Virus record (IMG/VR): IMGVR_UViG_3300020383_000006
Span: 81,505 to 145,504 of that record
From: a virus
Direction: 5' to 3' (one strand)
Length of the DNA stretch: 64,000 bases
A program made the position numbers and the translations under genes. Every line of letters starts with the position of its first letter. Within the stretch, counting starts at the first letter, position 1. The notes beneath the pieces are model-generated. The model made no database searches and was not told where the DNA came from. It was given only the letters and a program-made list of their open reading frames with translations. Of the stretch, positions 24,761 through 35,900 are shown piece after piece.

Positions 24761-27448
24761 TTAACCTTCTATAAATTCTTTTGAGTAAACTGTTTTGGAA
24801 TCAAAATTACTTTTTAAAGCTGAATTAGCTTCATCCATTATTTCTTTTTCTGTTAAAGGTTTACTGAAAATTTTAAAATTAGCCATTTCACCATGAAAAC
24901 TTGGTGCATAAGTATAGCTTGCTGATCCTGTAGACTGACCTATAGAACTAAAACTAAAGTATTCCCCACCAGGATTATTTCCGTCGTCCATTGAACCCGT
25001 GTAAAATAATTTTCCATTCTGGTACCAACGAACAGGTCTATTTGTTTCTCCATTAGCAAAAACAATAACAAAATTTGACCAAACACCTCGAACGTCATCG
25101 GGGAAGTTACTAGAACCGAAACTATAATTATTTTGTGTTGCTGCTTCAGTCCTAAAATACTTCCCTTGGCTATAAATTTCTATATGCCTGATAGTCGATG
25201 AGCCAAATAAAACAGCCAACCTATCCGCTGCGGACTCATCTACCTTGAGCCAAAAACTATATGAACACCCTTCAGGATAATTATTTGTGTTTGTAATATT
25301 TTCTGGGACAGAAATATATTCTCCGGCTACACCAGCACCGTCTCCTGAACCAGGAAAATAATAACAACTTTTTCCATTAAGAAAATTGCCATCTAAAACA
25401 ACTGTTGAAGACGATCCGTTATGTTTATTGCCGGAGTAGTCTAAGAAATTTTTAGACAACGGCCAAAATGCTACCAAATTATTATTTATTCCAACTTCGT
25501 TTATTTCACCACAATTCATTCTTTTGTTTTCTACTTGCATCCCTTTTTGGGTATCGCTAGAACCATTAATTTCCTTGACGTATTCGTAGTTAGAAGAATC
25601 ATAGCCAGTAGCTAAAGCATGGACTGATGGTTCAGTTCCATCAACTACATCTAACCTAGGATAAACAAATTGTTGCTTAGTTGCTGTATCAGTAGAGTAA
25701 TAAAGGTAAGAACGGTGACGTAGTGAAGTAGTTCCTGAAGCAAAAACATAGTCTCTTTCTATGTCACTTACTTTATTCCCCTTTATATCATAAAAGCCTG
25801 AATCCGGATGGTTGCCCCCTGTACCTGATCCGGCTGGCCATACATGACCTACCAATAAAAACCATTCTCCTTCAGGATAACCCCAACCTCCTGACCAAAA
25901 ATATGGGTTACTGTTTGAGGAACCATTGCTTCTATTCAAAACGTTGGAACCACCGCCATTACAACCTAAATAAGTTGATCCATTACCACGAACGGTTCTT
26001 CTAATCCAAACTGAAAAACGGTGTAATTTATTATTATCAATAGACTTGTAGCTGGTATTCCACCCACCATCAGCGTTTGAACTTGAATCCGTTCTTGCTT
26101 CCCATATAACAGATTTTTTCCCGTGCGGATCAACATCAATTATTCTGTAATTTTCTGAATCAGCACCATTTCTACTAAATCCAGAAGCTGAACCCGTAGT
26201 ACCTTCAACCCAAGTAGTATAGTCAAGCAAGTTACTACCGATATTACCTGTTTCATTAATCATCTTTGTGGATGCGTTAGCATGCTTATCAAAGGCTAAA
26301 CTTGTTTTATATGCGTTAGCTACCTCTTCATCAGAAAAAGCTCTTGCGTACTGTTTAACGCCCTGTAATTTACCAACAAAATCACTAGTATATCCTGTAC
26401 CTATTTGGAGATCATACGTAGATGCACCAATTGAGGTTAGGTTCATAGGTTCACTAAGATCGGGTTGACCATTAATATAAAACTGCCAAATTTGGTTTTT
26501 AATGTTTCTAACTACAGTAATATGAACCCACTTATTTAAAGGTATTCCACCACTACTTCTTAAAGATCTATAACCACTACCATCGTTTCCGTTTGGTCCG
26601 GAATAAAACCTGAAAAACCTTCCTGCCTCAAAATTTAAAGTGCCTTCCCCACTATACCCCTTATTCCATATTGTTTGTCTTCTGCTATCAGTAGTAGGGT
26701 AAACCCACATAGAAATGGTCATATTACCTGTGATAGTAGGCGAATTAGGTACAGTTATGTGTTTACCGGAATCATCAGAATTATCATTTACTTCTTGTAA
26801 TTTAGATAGAGAAAGAAGTTTGTATTCCTCTTCAACTTCTTTTGTGCTTAGTACATGGTCAAAAAATTTGAACTGGCTTAACTGCATACCATCACCGTTC
26901 AAAGAATTTGACCCTACACCACCACCAGAGCCAATAGTGTAATCAGTGTCATTAAAAGACCAATTTTTAAAATCACTGGGAGGAGTCAAACTTTCTACTA
27001 AATTACCGTCAAGATAAATTTTTGTGTAACCATCAATACTTCTGGTTCCAACTATGTGATACCATTTGTCTACTTCTAACCCATAAATTCCAGGCCATGC
27101 TCTATAAGCTTCAATTGAACCATCATCTTTTTCATAGTGTGAATACCATCTGAAAAACCCATCAATATCTCTACTATTTCTATAAAGCATGAAACCAGTA
27201 TTACCTCTTCTGTTACCTAATATAGCAATACTTTTCCAAGTAGCGTCCGTTTTTCTAAACCAGACACTGAAAGACCAATTTCTAAACTTAGATTCATTTA
27301 TTTTTGTTTGTATTTGTCCATATGAGAATTCAGCACAGTCATCAACAATGCCGTCTACAAAAGAAACATTGTCGCTTATATTTCCACCAAAATTACCCTT
27401 CAAATCTTTTTCATTTCCATTTAAAGGAAAATATGCAATTAAACTCAT
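24761..27448 (-). CDS. LamG/concanavalin-like adhesin, tail-fibre block
   Basis: 895 residues. Three laminin-G/ConA-like jelly-roll domains: about 1-215 (LIAYFPLNGNEKDLKG...YGQIQTKI...WSFSVWFRK...KWYHIVGTRS...KIYLDGNL...QFKFFDHVLSTKEV), about 230-390, and about 655-880, with a galactose-binding-like beta domain (400-640) between. These folds bind glycans or surface polymers. No catalytic motif is seen. It starts 9 bp after the preceding fibre gene and 1 bp separates it from the next, so it is co-translated with the fibre block. Its N-terminal domain resembles domain 1 of the protein at 30001-32925. Confidence 0.82.
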   Translation of the reverse strand: MSLIAYFPLNGNEKDLKGNFGGNISDNVSFVDGIVDDCAEFSYGQIQTKINESKFRNWSFSVWFRKTDATWKSIAILGNRRGNTGFMLYRNSRDIDGFFRWYSHYEKDDGSIEAYRAWPGIYGLEVDKWYHIVGTRSIDGYTKIYLDGNLVESLTPPSDFKNWSFNDTDYTIGSGGGVGSNSLNGDGMQLSQFKFFDHVLSTKEVEEEYKLLSLSKLQEVNDNSDDSGKHITVPNSPTITGNMTISMWVYPTTDSRRQTIWNKGYSGEGTLNFEAGRFFRFYSGPNGNDGSGYRSLRSSGGIPLNKWVHITVVRNIKNQIWQFYINGQPDLSEPMNLTSIGASTYDLQIGTGYTSDFVGKLQGVKQYARAFSDEEVANAYKTSLAFDKHANASTKMINETGNIGSNLLDYTTWVEGTTGSASGFSRNGADSENYRIIDVDPHGKKSVIWEARTDSSSNADGGWNTSYKSIDNNKLHRFSVWIRRTVRGNGSTYLGCNGGGSNVLNRSNGSSNSNPYFWSGGWGYPEGEWFLLVGHVWPAGSGTGGNHPDSGFYDIKGNKVSDIERDYVFASGTTSLRHRSYLYYSTDTATKQQFVYPRLDVVDGTEPSVHALATGYDSSNYEYVKEINGSSDTQKGMQVENKRMNCGEINEVGINNNLVAFWPLSKNFLDYSGNKHNGSSSTVVLDGNFLNGKSCYYFPGSGDGAGVAGEYISVPENITNTNNYPEGCSYSFWLKVDESAADRLAVLFGSSTIRHIEIYSQGKYFRTEAATQNNYSFGSSNFPDDVRGVWSNFVIVFANGETNRPVRWYQNGKLFYTGSMDDGNNPGGEYFSFSSIGQSTGSASYTYAPSFHGEMANFKIFSKPLTEKEIMDEANSALKSNFDSKTVYSKEFIEG

Positions 27449-27457
27449 TAATTCACC

Positions 27458-29575
27458 TTAAAAGAAATTAAATTCCATTGACTGATTGGTAGCATTGTAT
27501 TGTATTTTGCAACCTTCAGAACCATCAGCGCTACTATAAGAAGAAGCGTTATCTTTGTGGTCTAGTTCACCTAACATAACGTCATCAGTATCACTACGTA
27601 AAAATTGCGTTGAATTTACACCATCTAGGGAACCGGCATTTGTTGCATATTCGGCTTCGTCAGCAATACCTTTTAACCTTCCTTGAAAAACCTCAGCAAT
27701 TAGTTTTGCATTGGCAGATATACCATCACCCCAAAAAATAAATTCAGAGCCTGCCGAATCAGTATTACCATCAGTAACTTCTATTCTAGCGTCAGTACCA
27801 GTTATAAAATTTAAAAAATTGCCATACACAGCAAGCTGACCATTAACTTGCAAACTTTGGAAAATTGGCGTGCTGTCAGTATTAAGTTCTTGATCAGCAA
27901 AATTAACATGAGATGTAGTAATTGTGCCTAGTTCAGAATACGTAGGTTTACGCCCTCCGTGATACACATAATTACCATTTAATTTAATCTCAGCAGTTTC
28001 AGGGGTATTATCATTTGGAAATATAGTCCAAGTACCATCCCTTACATACGATTTCAACCCTGTTTCAACATTCTCATCATCGTAATCTCTTAAATATATG
28101 TATCTACCAAGCCTAGGACTTTCAAAGTATTCGCTTTGTGTACGCGCTATTTGGCTTGGGATACGAGCAGTACTTAAAGTACCAGTTGTAATGTTACTGG
28201 CATCATGGTTATGGCTAAGATTAGTTGTATATGAACTACCGTCTTGTTTAGAGAGCGTTAAAGTCCCATTACCGCTACCACTGATAGAGGTCAGGCTTCT
28301 ATCATAAGAAGTGTCCCAAAGTGATTTGTTATAGCCTGTTTTAGAGATTGAACCAGAAAAATAACTGGTTATTTCTGACTTTGTATTGTACCTTGAATCA
28401 TGGGTATGACTATCATTATCTACAGTAGCACTAATAGTGACGTTTGAAGAGCCGTCAAAGGACACAGAACCGCTTAAATCACCACTTAATGATATAGTCC
28501 TAGCCGTAGATAATTTAGTCGCTTGGTCTGCTGTAGACACCGCATCATTTATTTGAACATAAGAAGAACCAGACCATCTATACACGGACTCGGTATCTAA
28601 AGCCAAATACAATTTACCCGTTTCACCTGTTGCTGGAAACGCTGTTGTACTAGAATATTCCAATACATCATCAACGAAAGAAGGTAATTGTGAAGAAGGA
28701 ACAACGCCATTGGAATTTAGTGAAGCGTACCCATTAGCAACACCTTTATTTGAAGCTGATTCATACCCAGCTGAAGCGTGATTACCCCAAGAATAAGCTG
28801 TGTTCCAGTTAGAAAGGTTTAATGTAGGTTTACCGCTTATATTATTCCATTGCAAATTTGTTAAACCAGAACCATTACCTGAAATAACTCCACTGCTACT
28901 AATCCCCAATAATTCATTACCTGAGGAACTTCCCGCGTGACTTCTTATACTTAACCCATTGGGTACACCACTACCAACGTTTCTATTGGCAACTATACTA
29001 TAACCATAGTTATCCGTAGTAGAAGTTGCTATAGAAATCCCTACTTTACCATTATCAGTTAAAGCGGCAGGATCTACATGTAAGCCAGAATATTCAAAGT
29101 TATAAACGGAATCTGCTGTACTTTGTTTTACCTTAGTGGTCCCGAAATTAACATTACTTCCAATGTTCAGTGATTGGTTAGCAAAATTAACGTCACTAGT
29201 TGTAATAGTCGGTAAACGGGAAGAACTTAATGTACCACTAACTATGTCACTAGCATCATGATTATGCGAACTAGGTGTAAATGTACTTGGTACGTTGGTT
29301 AAATCGTTATATGAACCCGTTTTACCAACTGTACTTATTGTTGAATCTAATGCGTAACCAACTGAGGCATGATTGCCCCAAGAATAAGCGGTATCCCAAT
29401 TAGAAACTTGAGTAGAAGAAAATGGTAATCTAGCATAATCTATTGTACCAGAACTAATATTATTTGCGTTTATGTTATAAACGCCACTACCGTCACCTGA
29501 AATAATGCCTTTAACATTTAAATCATGTGTTACAGTTAATTTACCAAAAACTCTACTTGAACCTAAATCAGCCAT
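27458..29575 (-). CDS. Repeat-rich tail fibre protein
   Basis: 705 residues. The N-terminus DLGSSRVFGKLTVTHDLNVKGIISGDGSGV is a fibre attachment-type beta segment. Repeats: WNTAYSWGNHASxGY (two or three), GKTGSYNDLTNVPSTF, SHNHDASD(I)xxGTLSSSRLPTITTS.VNFANQSLN (two or three). It has a KLYLALDTESVYRWSGSSYVQI module near residue 290. The C-terminus CKIQYNATNQSMEFNFF matches the end of the 1254-residue fibre (FAIQYNSSTKSLDFNFIGA), so both probably share a tip or trimerisation element. No known enzyme motif. Confidence 0.82.
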   Translation of the reverse strand: MADLGSSRVFGKLTVTHDLNVKGIISGDGSGVYNINANNISSGTIDYARLPFSSTQVSNWDTAYSWGNHASVGYALDSTISTVGKTGSYNDLTNVPSTFTPSSHNHDASDIVSGTLSSSRLPTITTSDVNFANQSLNIGSNVNFGTTKVKQSTADSVYNFEYSGLHVDPAALTDNGKVGISIATSTTDNYGYSIVANRNVGSGVPNGLSIRSHAGSSSGNELLGISSSGVISGNGSGLTNLQWNNISGKPTLNLSNWNTAYSWGNHASAGYESASNKGVANGYASLNSNGVVPSSQLPSFVDDVLEYSSTTAFPATGETGKLYLALDTESVYRWSGSSYVQINDAVSTADQATKLSTARTISLSGDLSGSVSFDGSSNVTISATVDNDSHTHDSRYNTKSEITSYFSGSISKTGYNKSLWDTSYDRSLTSISGSGNGTLTLSKQDGSSYTTNLSHNHDASNITTGTLSTARIPSQIARTQSEYFESPRLGRYIYLRDYDDENVETGLKSYVRDGTWTIFPNDNTPETAEIKLNGNYVYHGGRKPTYSELGTITTSHVNFADQELNTDSTPIFQSLQVNGQLAVYGNFLNFITGTDARIEVTDGNTDSAGSEFIFWGDGISANAKLIAEVFQGRLKGIADEAEYATNAGSLDGVNSTQFLRSDTDDVMLGELDHKDNASSYSSADGSEGCKIQYNATNQSMEFNFF

Positions 29576-29584
29576 TTAATTACC

Positions 29585-30001
29585 TTAACTTGTACTTGAT
29601 TCTTCTATAATATATTGTTCTTCTGCTAAATAATCTTCTTCGTCAGTTCCACCGACCGTAGGATCATAATCAGGTTGTGGTGGGTTATCCCTTCTTTTAG
29701 CAAAAAACAAATATGCTGAATGAACTGCGGCATATATTTCCGCGTATGTCATGTCCTTACCAATATATTTACCTGTTGATGGATCGACGATTCTTATAGT
29801 TAAATCCATTGTTTCAGGGGAAGATTCAACCTCAATCGATCCACTATCTTGGTTCATTACTGAACCGTCTTGTAGGTTTACACGTTTTTCTTCAACAAAT
29901 TTGACTTTTGGGTATGTTCCGAACTCATTTTCAATAACGATGCGTTTTGTTCTTACCCATGCTTCACCTGATATTGTTGTTTGTTTGTAATTCTCGGACA
30001 T
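29585..30001 (-). CDS. Hypothetical protein in tail-fibre block
   Basis: 138 residues. Not recognised. A beta-rich first part (GEAWVRTKRIVIENEFGTYPKVKFVEEKRVNL...), a short helix (YAEIYAAVHSAYLFFAKRRDN), then an acidic Pro-rich tail. It is placed between two adhesin genes, overlapping the upstream one by one base, so a structural or chaperone role for the fibres is plausible. Confidence 0.75.
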   Translation of the reverse strand: MSENYKQTTISGEAWVRTKRIVIENEFGTYPKVKFVEEKRVNLQDGSVMNQDSGSIEVESSPETMDLTIRIVDPSTGKYIGKDMTYAEIYAAVHSAYLFFAKRRDNPPQPDYDPTVGGTDEEDYLAEEQYIIEESSTS

Positions 30002-32925
30002 TATGCAATTACCTCTTTAATTTGGCCTCGGGTGTAGAGACAGTCTTTTGAGATTAAAACTTTACTGCCGCCTTGAACGGTTAATTTGTAAAGCGTTGCT
30101 ATTTCTTCAGAGCTTAATGCTCGGTTGTAAATTCGAATATCACGCATACCGCCAATTAGATTACTTCCGAACGTTGTAGTTTCAAGAATACCTGATGGAG
30201 TATCTGTCGAATCGACATTACCTGATGTTGCTGTTAGTTGACCATCGGTATAAATTTGAACAAGCATTTGAGACTGATCAAATACGAATACAATATGTTT
30301 CCATACATTATTTTGATTCGGTGCTCCATAAACGTAATGGTCGTTTTCTCCTCCGTTTAGATATAAAAGTGACTTGGTGGTTGAGCTATAAACAAACGTA
30401 TTTCCACGGTTGTAATTATTTACCTTTTGGTTTGTTCTGGAAACATCACTCGTCATAACCCAAGCACTAACAGTCCACAATTGCGGATCTTGTTTTATTT
30501 CTTCCGGAGTTTTCGCAGTGAAGTTGCTTGAGCCATTAAAAACACCACCATCAGCATTAAATGTGACTCCATTATTTGTACCGTGGTTGTCACCTAACAA
30601 GTCCTTTGTGTCATTTGTTAATGGGTACCAAGCAACAATATTTTTGGTTGGCCCTAGTTCCGAAAACGCGGGACTATTTACCCCTAATTCATTTATTCCA
30701 GGAACCGTTTTAGGTAAGATTTCGTGTTTAGAAAAACCATCAGGTATTGGTCCATTTCTTGTTACATATACATCGTCTACCCAACAAGCACCACTATTAT
30801 CTCTGTAGTTAAAAAGCCAAACAGAAGCTTCATAAGCTCCTTCAGGAATAGTTATATAAGAGTCGTATGTTTCCATCCATTCAGTAGGTTCAGGATGACT
30901 GAAATAACTATAACCAGCACCATAGAACACTAATCCAAAATAGAATTTTGCTCCTGACTCAGATTTAGTTACACAACGCCCATATATTTTTTCTCCAGGT
31001 TTTACTGAAAACCGTTCAGACCTTATTCTATTGTATGTACCGTCACCAGGAAAATATAAAGATTTAGATCCCTTATAACTTTCATCGTCAACCACATACA
31101 TGGAACCTGATTCAGCACTCCATCCTTCAGGAATTTCCCCTACTACAGAACCTTCAAAATTAGGGTTAACAACTAAATTATCCATTTCTTTTAAATTTGA
31201 TACAATTACTGAGCCATTACTATCAATAGAAGCTTTTGTTTGGTAAAGCTCTTTTATTTCCGGTTCTTTTAATGCAGTTGAAAAAACATTAATATCTTTT
31301 ATATTGCCATCGATTAAATAATTGTTATTCCAAGAATACAACCCAAATTGGACTTCTCCTGTCAGATTTAAAGGGTTAGTATATGTATGATCAATTACAT
31401 TCACCCCATTCTCATAAACTTTTATTCTTTTGTTTTTTATTGTTAACGTTATTTGTGTACCAACTGAAAATAATTTTGAACTTGGGACCCACGTTAAATT
31501 TGTTCCTTCATCAGACCAATACCTTACTCTAAGTGAGTTATTGCCTGATGCTGTTATAACTAACCCATTTTCATGTCCTCCAACACCCTTTAACTCAAGA
31601 AAACCTTGATAACTACTAATTGTTTCACTTTTAGCAATAAAAGAAACAGTAATTTCTTCAGGATCACCATTGATTCCTATTTGTTTAACTAACTTCTGCT
31701 CTCCATTGAAATGAAAAGATTTTTTTAAGTCTTTACTTAACGAAGGGGAAGTATCTAAATCAGGAACTAAGTCATATCCTTGGGTAGAACTGTCTGTAAT
31801 TAATCCAATTCTTTCGCCAACGACAAAATCTGTCGCATGGTCTTTCGGTTCAAGTTGAGGTGCGCAAAACCAAGTTCTTTGACCTTCCCCCTGCGGAGCT
31901 CCAAAACTAAATCTAAAAGATAAAGAATCCGATTGGCTGTCAGAAGGGTTTGTGAATGATGGCCAAATAATACGATGCCACTTTCCATCGTTAGGAACGG
32001 TTATGTATGATGAACTGTAACGCCCTGTTTCGCTATTATCTGCTGTGTAAAACCTAATTTGAAAATTGGGATCTACGGTTTTCACGTACAAAGAGGCTGT
32101 GTATGTTTGTCCAGGCAATTGCGGAGCATAATCTCCATAGGAATACCAGTAACCAATCTGATTATCTGAGTCTATAAAGCTAACAACTTGAGATTCAACA
32201 CCTTCTGGAGGATCAATGTCATTCCAACGTATATCTGCGCAGTAACCTTTACTCCATCCAGTATCCAGGTTTGTATTTTGGATAACGTTGACTGTCGGCT
32301 CTATAAAGCTGTCAGGTCTCAAATCCAAAATGGTTGCTTGGCTTAAATCGCGAACTTCTCTTTCTGACAAGGCATGATCGTAAATTCGAACGTCCTGTAT
32401 ATCCCCTAGAAGTACCCGTTCTGCCCCCCTAGAACCAATCCAAGTACTTGAGATATCCAACCGTGGTCTGGCTGCTACTACGGAACCTTTCAGGGCTCCG
32501 TTGACGTAGAGTAGATTGTGGGTGCCAGTATGAACAGCCGCAAAATGGAACCACTCGTTTTGTGGGTATTCCGGAGTAGTTACCAGGCTACTACCCCCGC
32601 CTTCGGCGTAGGTGAAGAAGCGGAACATGGAACTATAAAAATCCACCGCAAAGGTCGTCGAGGAATAGCTGGTAGACACAGAAACTAGAGTATCTGTACT
32701 TGATGCACCTGTGCCATTAAATTTCACCCACCCTGCGATACTAAATACTGCGAAAGGCTGAAGACCAGTAAGTTCCCCTAGAAAAATCCCGGTCTGACCA
32801 GACAGTCCAGCCGCTTGCCCAATCTTTCCATCAACCCAATTAACTCCACCGACAACCGTTCCGTGGTTATCACCAATAGAGTCCTTTGCATCACCGTCTA
32901 ATTTATAATGAGCTATTAAAGCCAT
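30001..32925 (-). CDS. Multi-domain LamG/carbohydrate-binding adhesin
   Basis: 974 residues. Domain order by pattern: LamG 1 (1-193; LIAHYKLDGDAKDSIGDNHGT...WFHFAAVHTG..NLLYVNGAL...IQDVRIYDHALSEREV), galactose-binding-like (194-375), LamG 2 (376-570), a CBM-like module (585-735; NLVVNPNFEGSVVGEIPEGW...ACWVDDVYVTRNG), LamG 3 (755-955) and a short C-terminal SKDCLYTRGQIKEV. All are sugar- or surface-binding folds. The N-terminal 230 or so codons are clearly richer in G+C than the rest, so LamG 1 was probably acquired by recombination. It starts 1 bp after the 1254-residue fibre. Confidence 0.85.
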   Translation of the reverse strand: MALIAHYKLDGDAKDSIGDNHGTVVGGVNWVDGKIGQAAGLSGQTGIFLGELTGLQPFAVFSIAGWVKFNGTGASSTDTLVSVSTSYSSTTFAVDFYSSMFRFFTYAEGGGSSLVTTPEYPQNEWFHFAAVHTGTHNLLYVNGALKGSVVAARPRLDISSTWIGSRGAERVLLGDIQDVRIYDHALSEREVRDLSQATILDLRPDSFIEPTVNVIQNTNLDTGWSKGYCADIRWNDIDPPEGVESQVVSFIDSDNQIGYWYSYGDYAPQLPGQTYTASLYVKTVDPNFQIRFYTADNSETGRYSSSYITVPNDGKWHRIIWPSFTNPSDSQSDSLSFRFSFGAPQGEGQRTWFCAPQLEPKDHATDFVVGERIGLITDSSTQGYDLVPDLDTSPSLSKDLKKSFHFNGEQKLVKQIGINGDPEEITVSFIAKSETISSYQGFLELKGVGGHENGLVITASGNNSLRVRYWSDEGTNLTWVPSSKLFSVGTQITLTIKNKRIKVYENGVNVIDHTYTNPLNLTGEVQFGLYSWNNNYLIDGNIKDINVFSTALKEPEIKELYQTKASIDSNGSVIVSNLKEMDNLVVNPNFEGSVVGEIPEGWSAESGSMYVVDDESYKGSKSLYFPGDGTYNRIRSERFSVKPGEKIYGRCVTKSESGAKFYFGLVFYGAGYSYFSHPEPTEWMETYDSYITIPEGAYEASVWLFNYRDNSGACWVDDVYVTRNGPIPDGFSKHEILPKTVPGINELGVNSPAFSELGPTKNIVAWYPLTNDTKDLLGDNHGTNNGVTFNADGGVFNGSSNFTAKTPEEIKQDPQLWTVSAWVMTSDVSRTNQKVNNYNRGNTFVYSSTTKSLLYLNGGENDHYVYGAPNQNNVWKHIVFVFDQSQMLVQIYTDGQLTATSGNVDSTDTPSGILETTTFGSNLIGGMRDIRIYNRALSSEEIATLYKLTVQGGSKVLISKDCLYTRGQIKEVIA

Positions 32926-32926
32926 A

Positions 32927-35900
32927 TCATGCCCCTATAAAGTTAAAATCAAGTGACTTAGTTGATGAATTGTATTGGATTGCAAAGTCACCTAGTTTCA
33001 TCTGACCTTCACCACGTACCTGAACGTTACCATCAGTATCAATACTTTCTTGAGCATTCTGAACACCACCAGCCGCTAACGTATCAGTTCTTGTACCACC
33101 TTCAACTTGTAAACTGTTAATGCCGTCATCAGTTGCACCGCCAGTATGGATTTCAGCGTGTTTAACCGTTGAATTCGTATTTAGGTTTTGGTTAGCAAAA
33201 CTCGCTTTAGAATAATCAAGTACAGGAATTCTTGATGAACTTAAAACGCCCGAATTTATGTCACTTGCATCATGCGTATGTGATGAAGGATTATAAGAAC
33301 TAGGTTTATTTAAAAGATCATTCCAAGAACCTGTTTTACCAACAGTGCTTATAGAAGAATCTAAAGCATAACCCGCATTCGCGTGATTACCCCAAGAATA
33401 AGCAGTGTCCCAATTACCAGCATTCCAAGATGAATCAGTTTTTATTGCTGTTCTGGCTCTAGAAGTCGTAAAATATTGTCTAGAACCTTCAGACACATCG
33501 GTTGTACTTAATACAACCGCACCAATTTTACCGTTGACGCTATCAACTTTATCAGAACCATCAAGTTTAAACCAAGTATCAGCAATGTTATTGTATACGA
33601 TAGAGTCGCCAATAGCATACTGAACCGCGTTAATCGCCCCAGGAGCAGTTATTTTATAGAAAGCTGACCCTTCAGTCGGGGTCGGTGGAGTGCTCCCGCT
33701 AGAGGCATCCCATTCGCCCCCAAAGAACATACCACCGGATAAAGATTGAGCCGCTAATTGGGCTTCATCTCTATATTGCATTGCGTATTCAGAATAATGT
33801 TTAGCTGAATATTTCCCTGATTCTACTTCTACATCTTTAGTTTCTTCAGCCCATTTTTCTGATTTTAATTCACTTGAATGAGCGGCATTTTCACTGGCTA
33901 AAGCATTTGCTTCCGAAGTTGAAGCATTATCTTCACTTAGTTGAGCCGCGTTTTCGCTCGCTAAAGCATTAGATGCACTTGTAGATGCAGATGAAGCTGA
34001 ATTTTCTGCATCAATAGCCCAATGTTTAGCTGAATATTTACCTGATTCTACTTCTACCCCGTAATTATTTTCAGCCCAAGAATTTGCTTTTAATTCACTT
34101 GACTGAGCCGCGTTTTCACTTGCCAAGGCGTTTGCTTCAGAAGTTGAAGCCGCGTCTTCTGAATTAGAAGCAGAAAATTCACTGGCTGCCGCATTAGATT
34201 CAGAAGTTGAAGCCGCATTAGCTGAATTTTGTGCGTCAACTGCCCAGTGTCTAGCTGAATATTTTCCAGTTTCTACGGAATTACCGTAACTGTTGTCTGC
34301 CCAAGCCATCGCTTTATTTTCACTTGCTAAAGCATTTGCTTCAGAAGTATCAGCATTTGCTTCAGAAGTCGAAGCGGCATTTTCACTAGCCTTTGCATTT
34401 GCTTCTGAAGTTGAAGCCGCATTTTCACTGGCTAAAGCATTTGCTTCAGAAGTTGAAGCATTATTAGCCGCTGATATACTAATTTCTTGTGGAGCTATCC
34501 AGCTAGAACCCGTATAATATTTCAACACGTTTAAATTAGTATCGAAATAAGAAGAACCTTCTTGTAAAGAACCACCTTCATTATCAGTAGTTGGGTCGGA
34601 AGTTTTCCCTCCCAAATATCTTTTATCGAAACTTGTATACATACCAGAAACGCTATTTTCTAAATTAGTAACGTTTGTTTCTGATTGTAATACAATATTT
34701 TCGCTTGTTTTTGCGGCATTTTCACTTGCTAAGGCATTTGTTTCCGAGGTTGAAGCCGCATTTTCACTTGCTAATGCGTTTGCTTCAGAAGTTGAAGCAT
34801 TTGTTTCACTTGTTTTTGCCGCATTTTCGCTTGCTAATGCGTTTGCTTCCGAAGTTGACGCGTTATCTTCTGAAACTGATGCCGCCTGTTCACTCGCTAA
34901 AGCATTTGCCTCCGAAGCTGAAGCCGCATTTTCACTGTCTAAAGCATTTGACTCTGAAATAGAAGCGGCATTAGCTGAATTTTGTGCTTGCGTAGCATAA
35001 GTAGAAGCAACGTTTTCCGGAGCAACCCAATCAGTTCCTGTATAAAATTTAAGGACTTTATTCGTTGTGTTCCAATATACTGCACCATCAACTAAAGGAT
35101 CGCCATCATTATCAGTAGTTGGATCTGAGGTTAAAGAACCTAAGTATCTATCACCGAATTGATCAAATATTTGTTCAGCCGCTAATCTTGAACTTTCGGA
35201 GGCAGAAGCACTATCTGCAGCGTTCATTTCGGAAGTTGAAGCCGCTAAAGCACTATCTGAAGCATTTTGTTCACTAATAGAAGCATTATTTGCAGCAGTT
35301 AATGCTGTATTTTCGCTATTTTCAGCATTCGTTTCGCTCGCCGAAGCCGCTATTTCACTAGCCTTTGCATTAGTTTCACTTGTTTTAGCCGCTTGCTCAC
35401 TAGCTAAAGCATTTGTTTCTGAAGTTGAAGCCGCATTTTCGCTTGCTAATGCGTTAGATGCGCTTATACTTGCATTTGTTTCCGAAGTTTCTGCCGCCTG
35501 TTTACTCGCTAAAGCATTTGCTTCAGAAGTTTCAGCCGCTAATTGAGCATCAATAGCCTTTTCTTTATGGTGTAAAGCTGAATAACTTCCTGTTTCTACT
35601 TCTACATTTTCAGGGTTTTCAGCCCATTTCTGAGATTTATCTTCAGAAGAAGAAGCATTTGTCTCAGAAATACTTGCCGCATTAGCTGAACTTGATGCTT
35701 CTTGTGCTTTTATATCAGCAAATTGAGCTGAATCACTTGCGGCATTTTCACTTACTAAAGCATTATCTTCACTTGTTTTTGCCGCATTTTCACTAGCCTT
35801 TGCATTTGCTTCCGAGGTTGAAGCCGCTTGCTCACTTGCTAAAGCATTATCTTCACTTGTTTTTGCCGCATTTTCACTTGATAAGGCATTTGCCTCCGAA

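Noticed and set aside
34293-34962. Plus-strand open frames inside the 1254-residue fibre
   Set aside because: They are reverse-strand readings of the Ala/Ser repeats.
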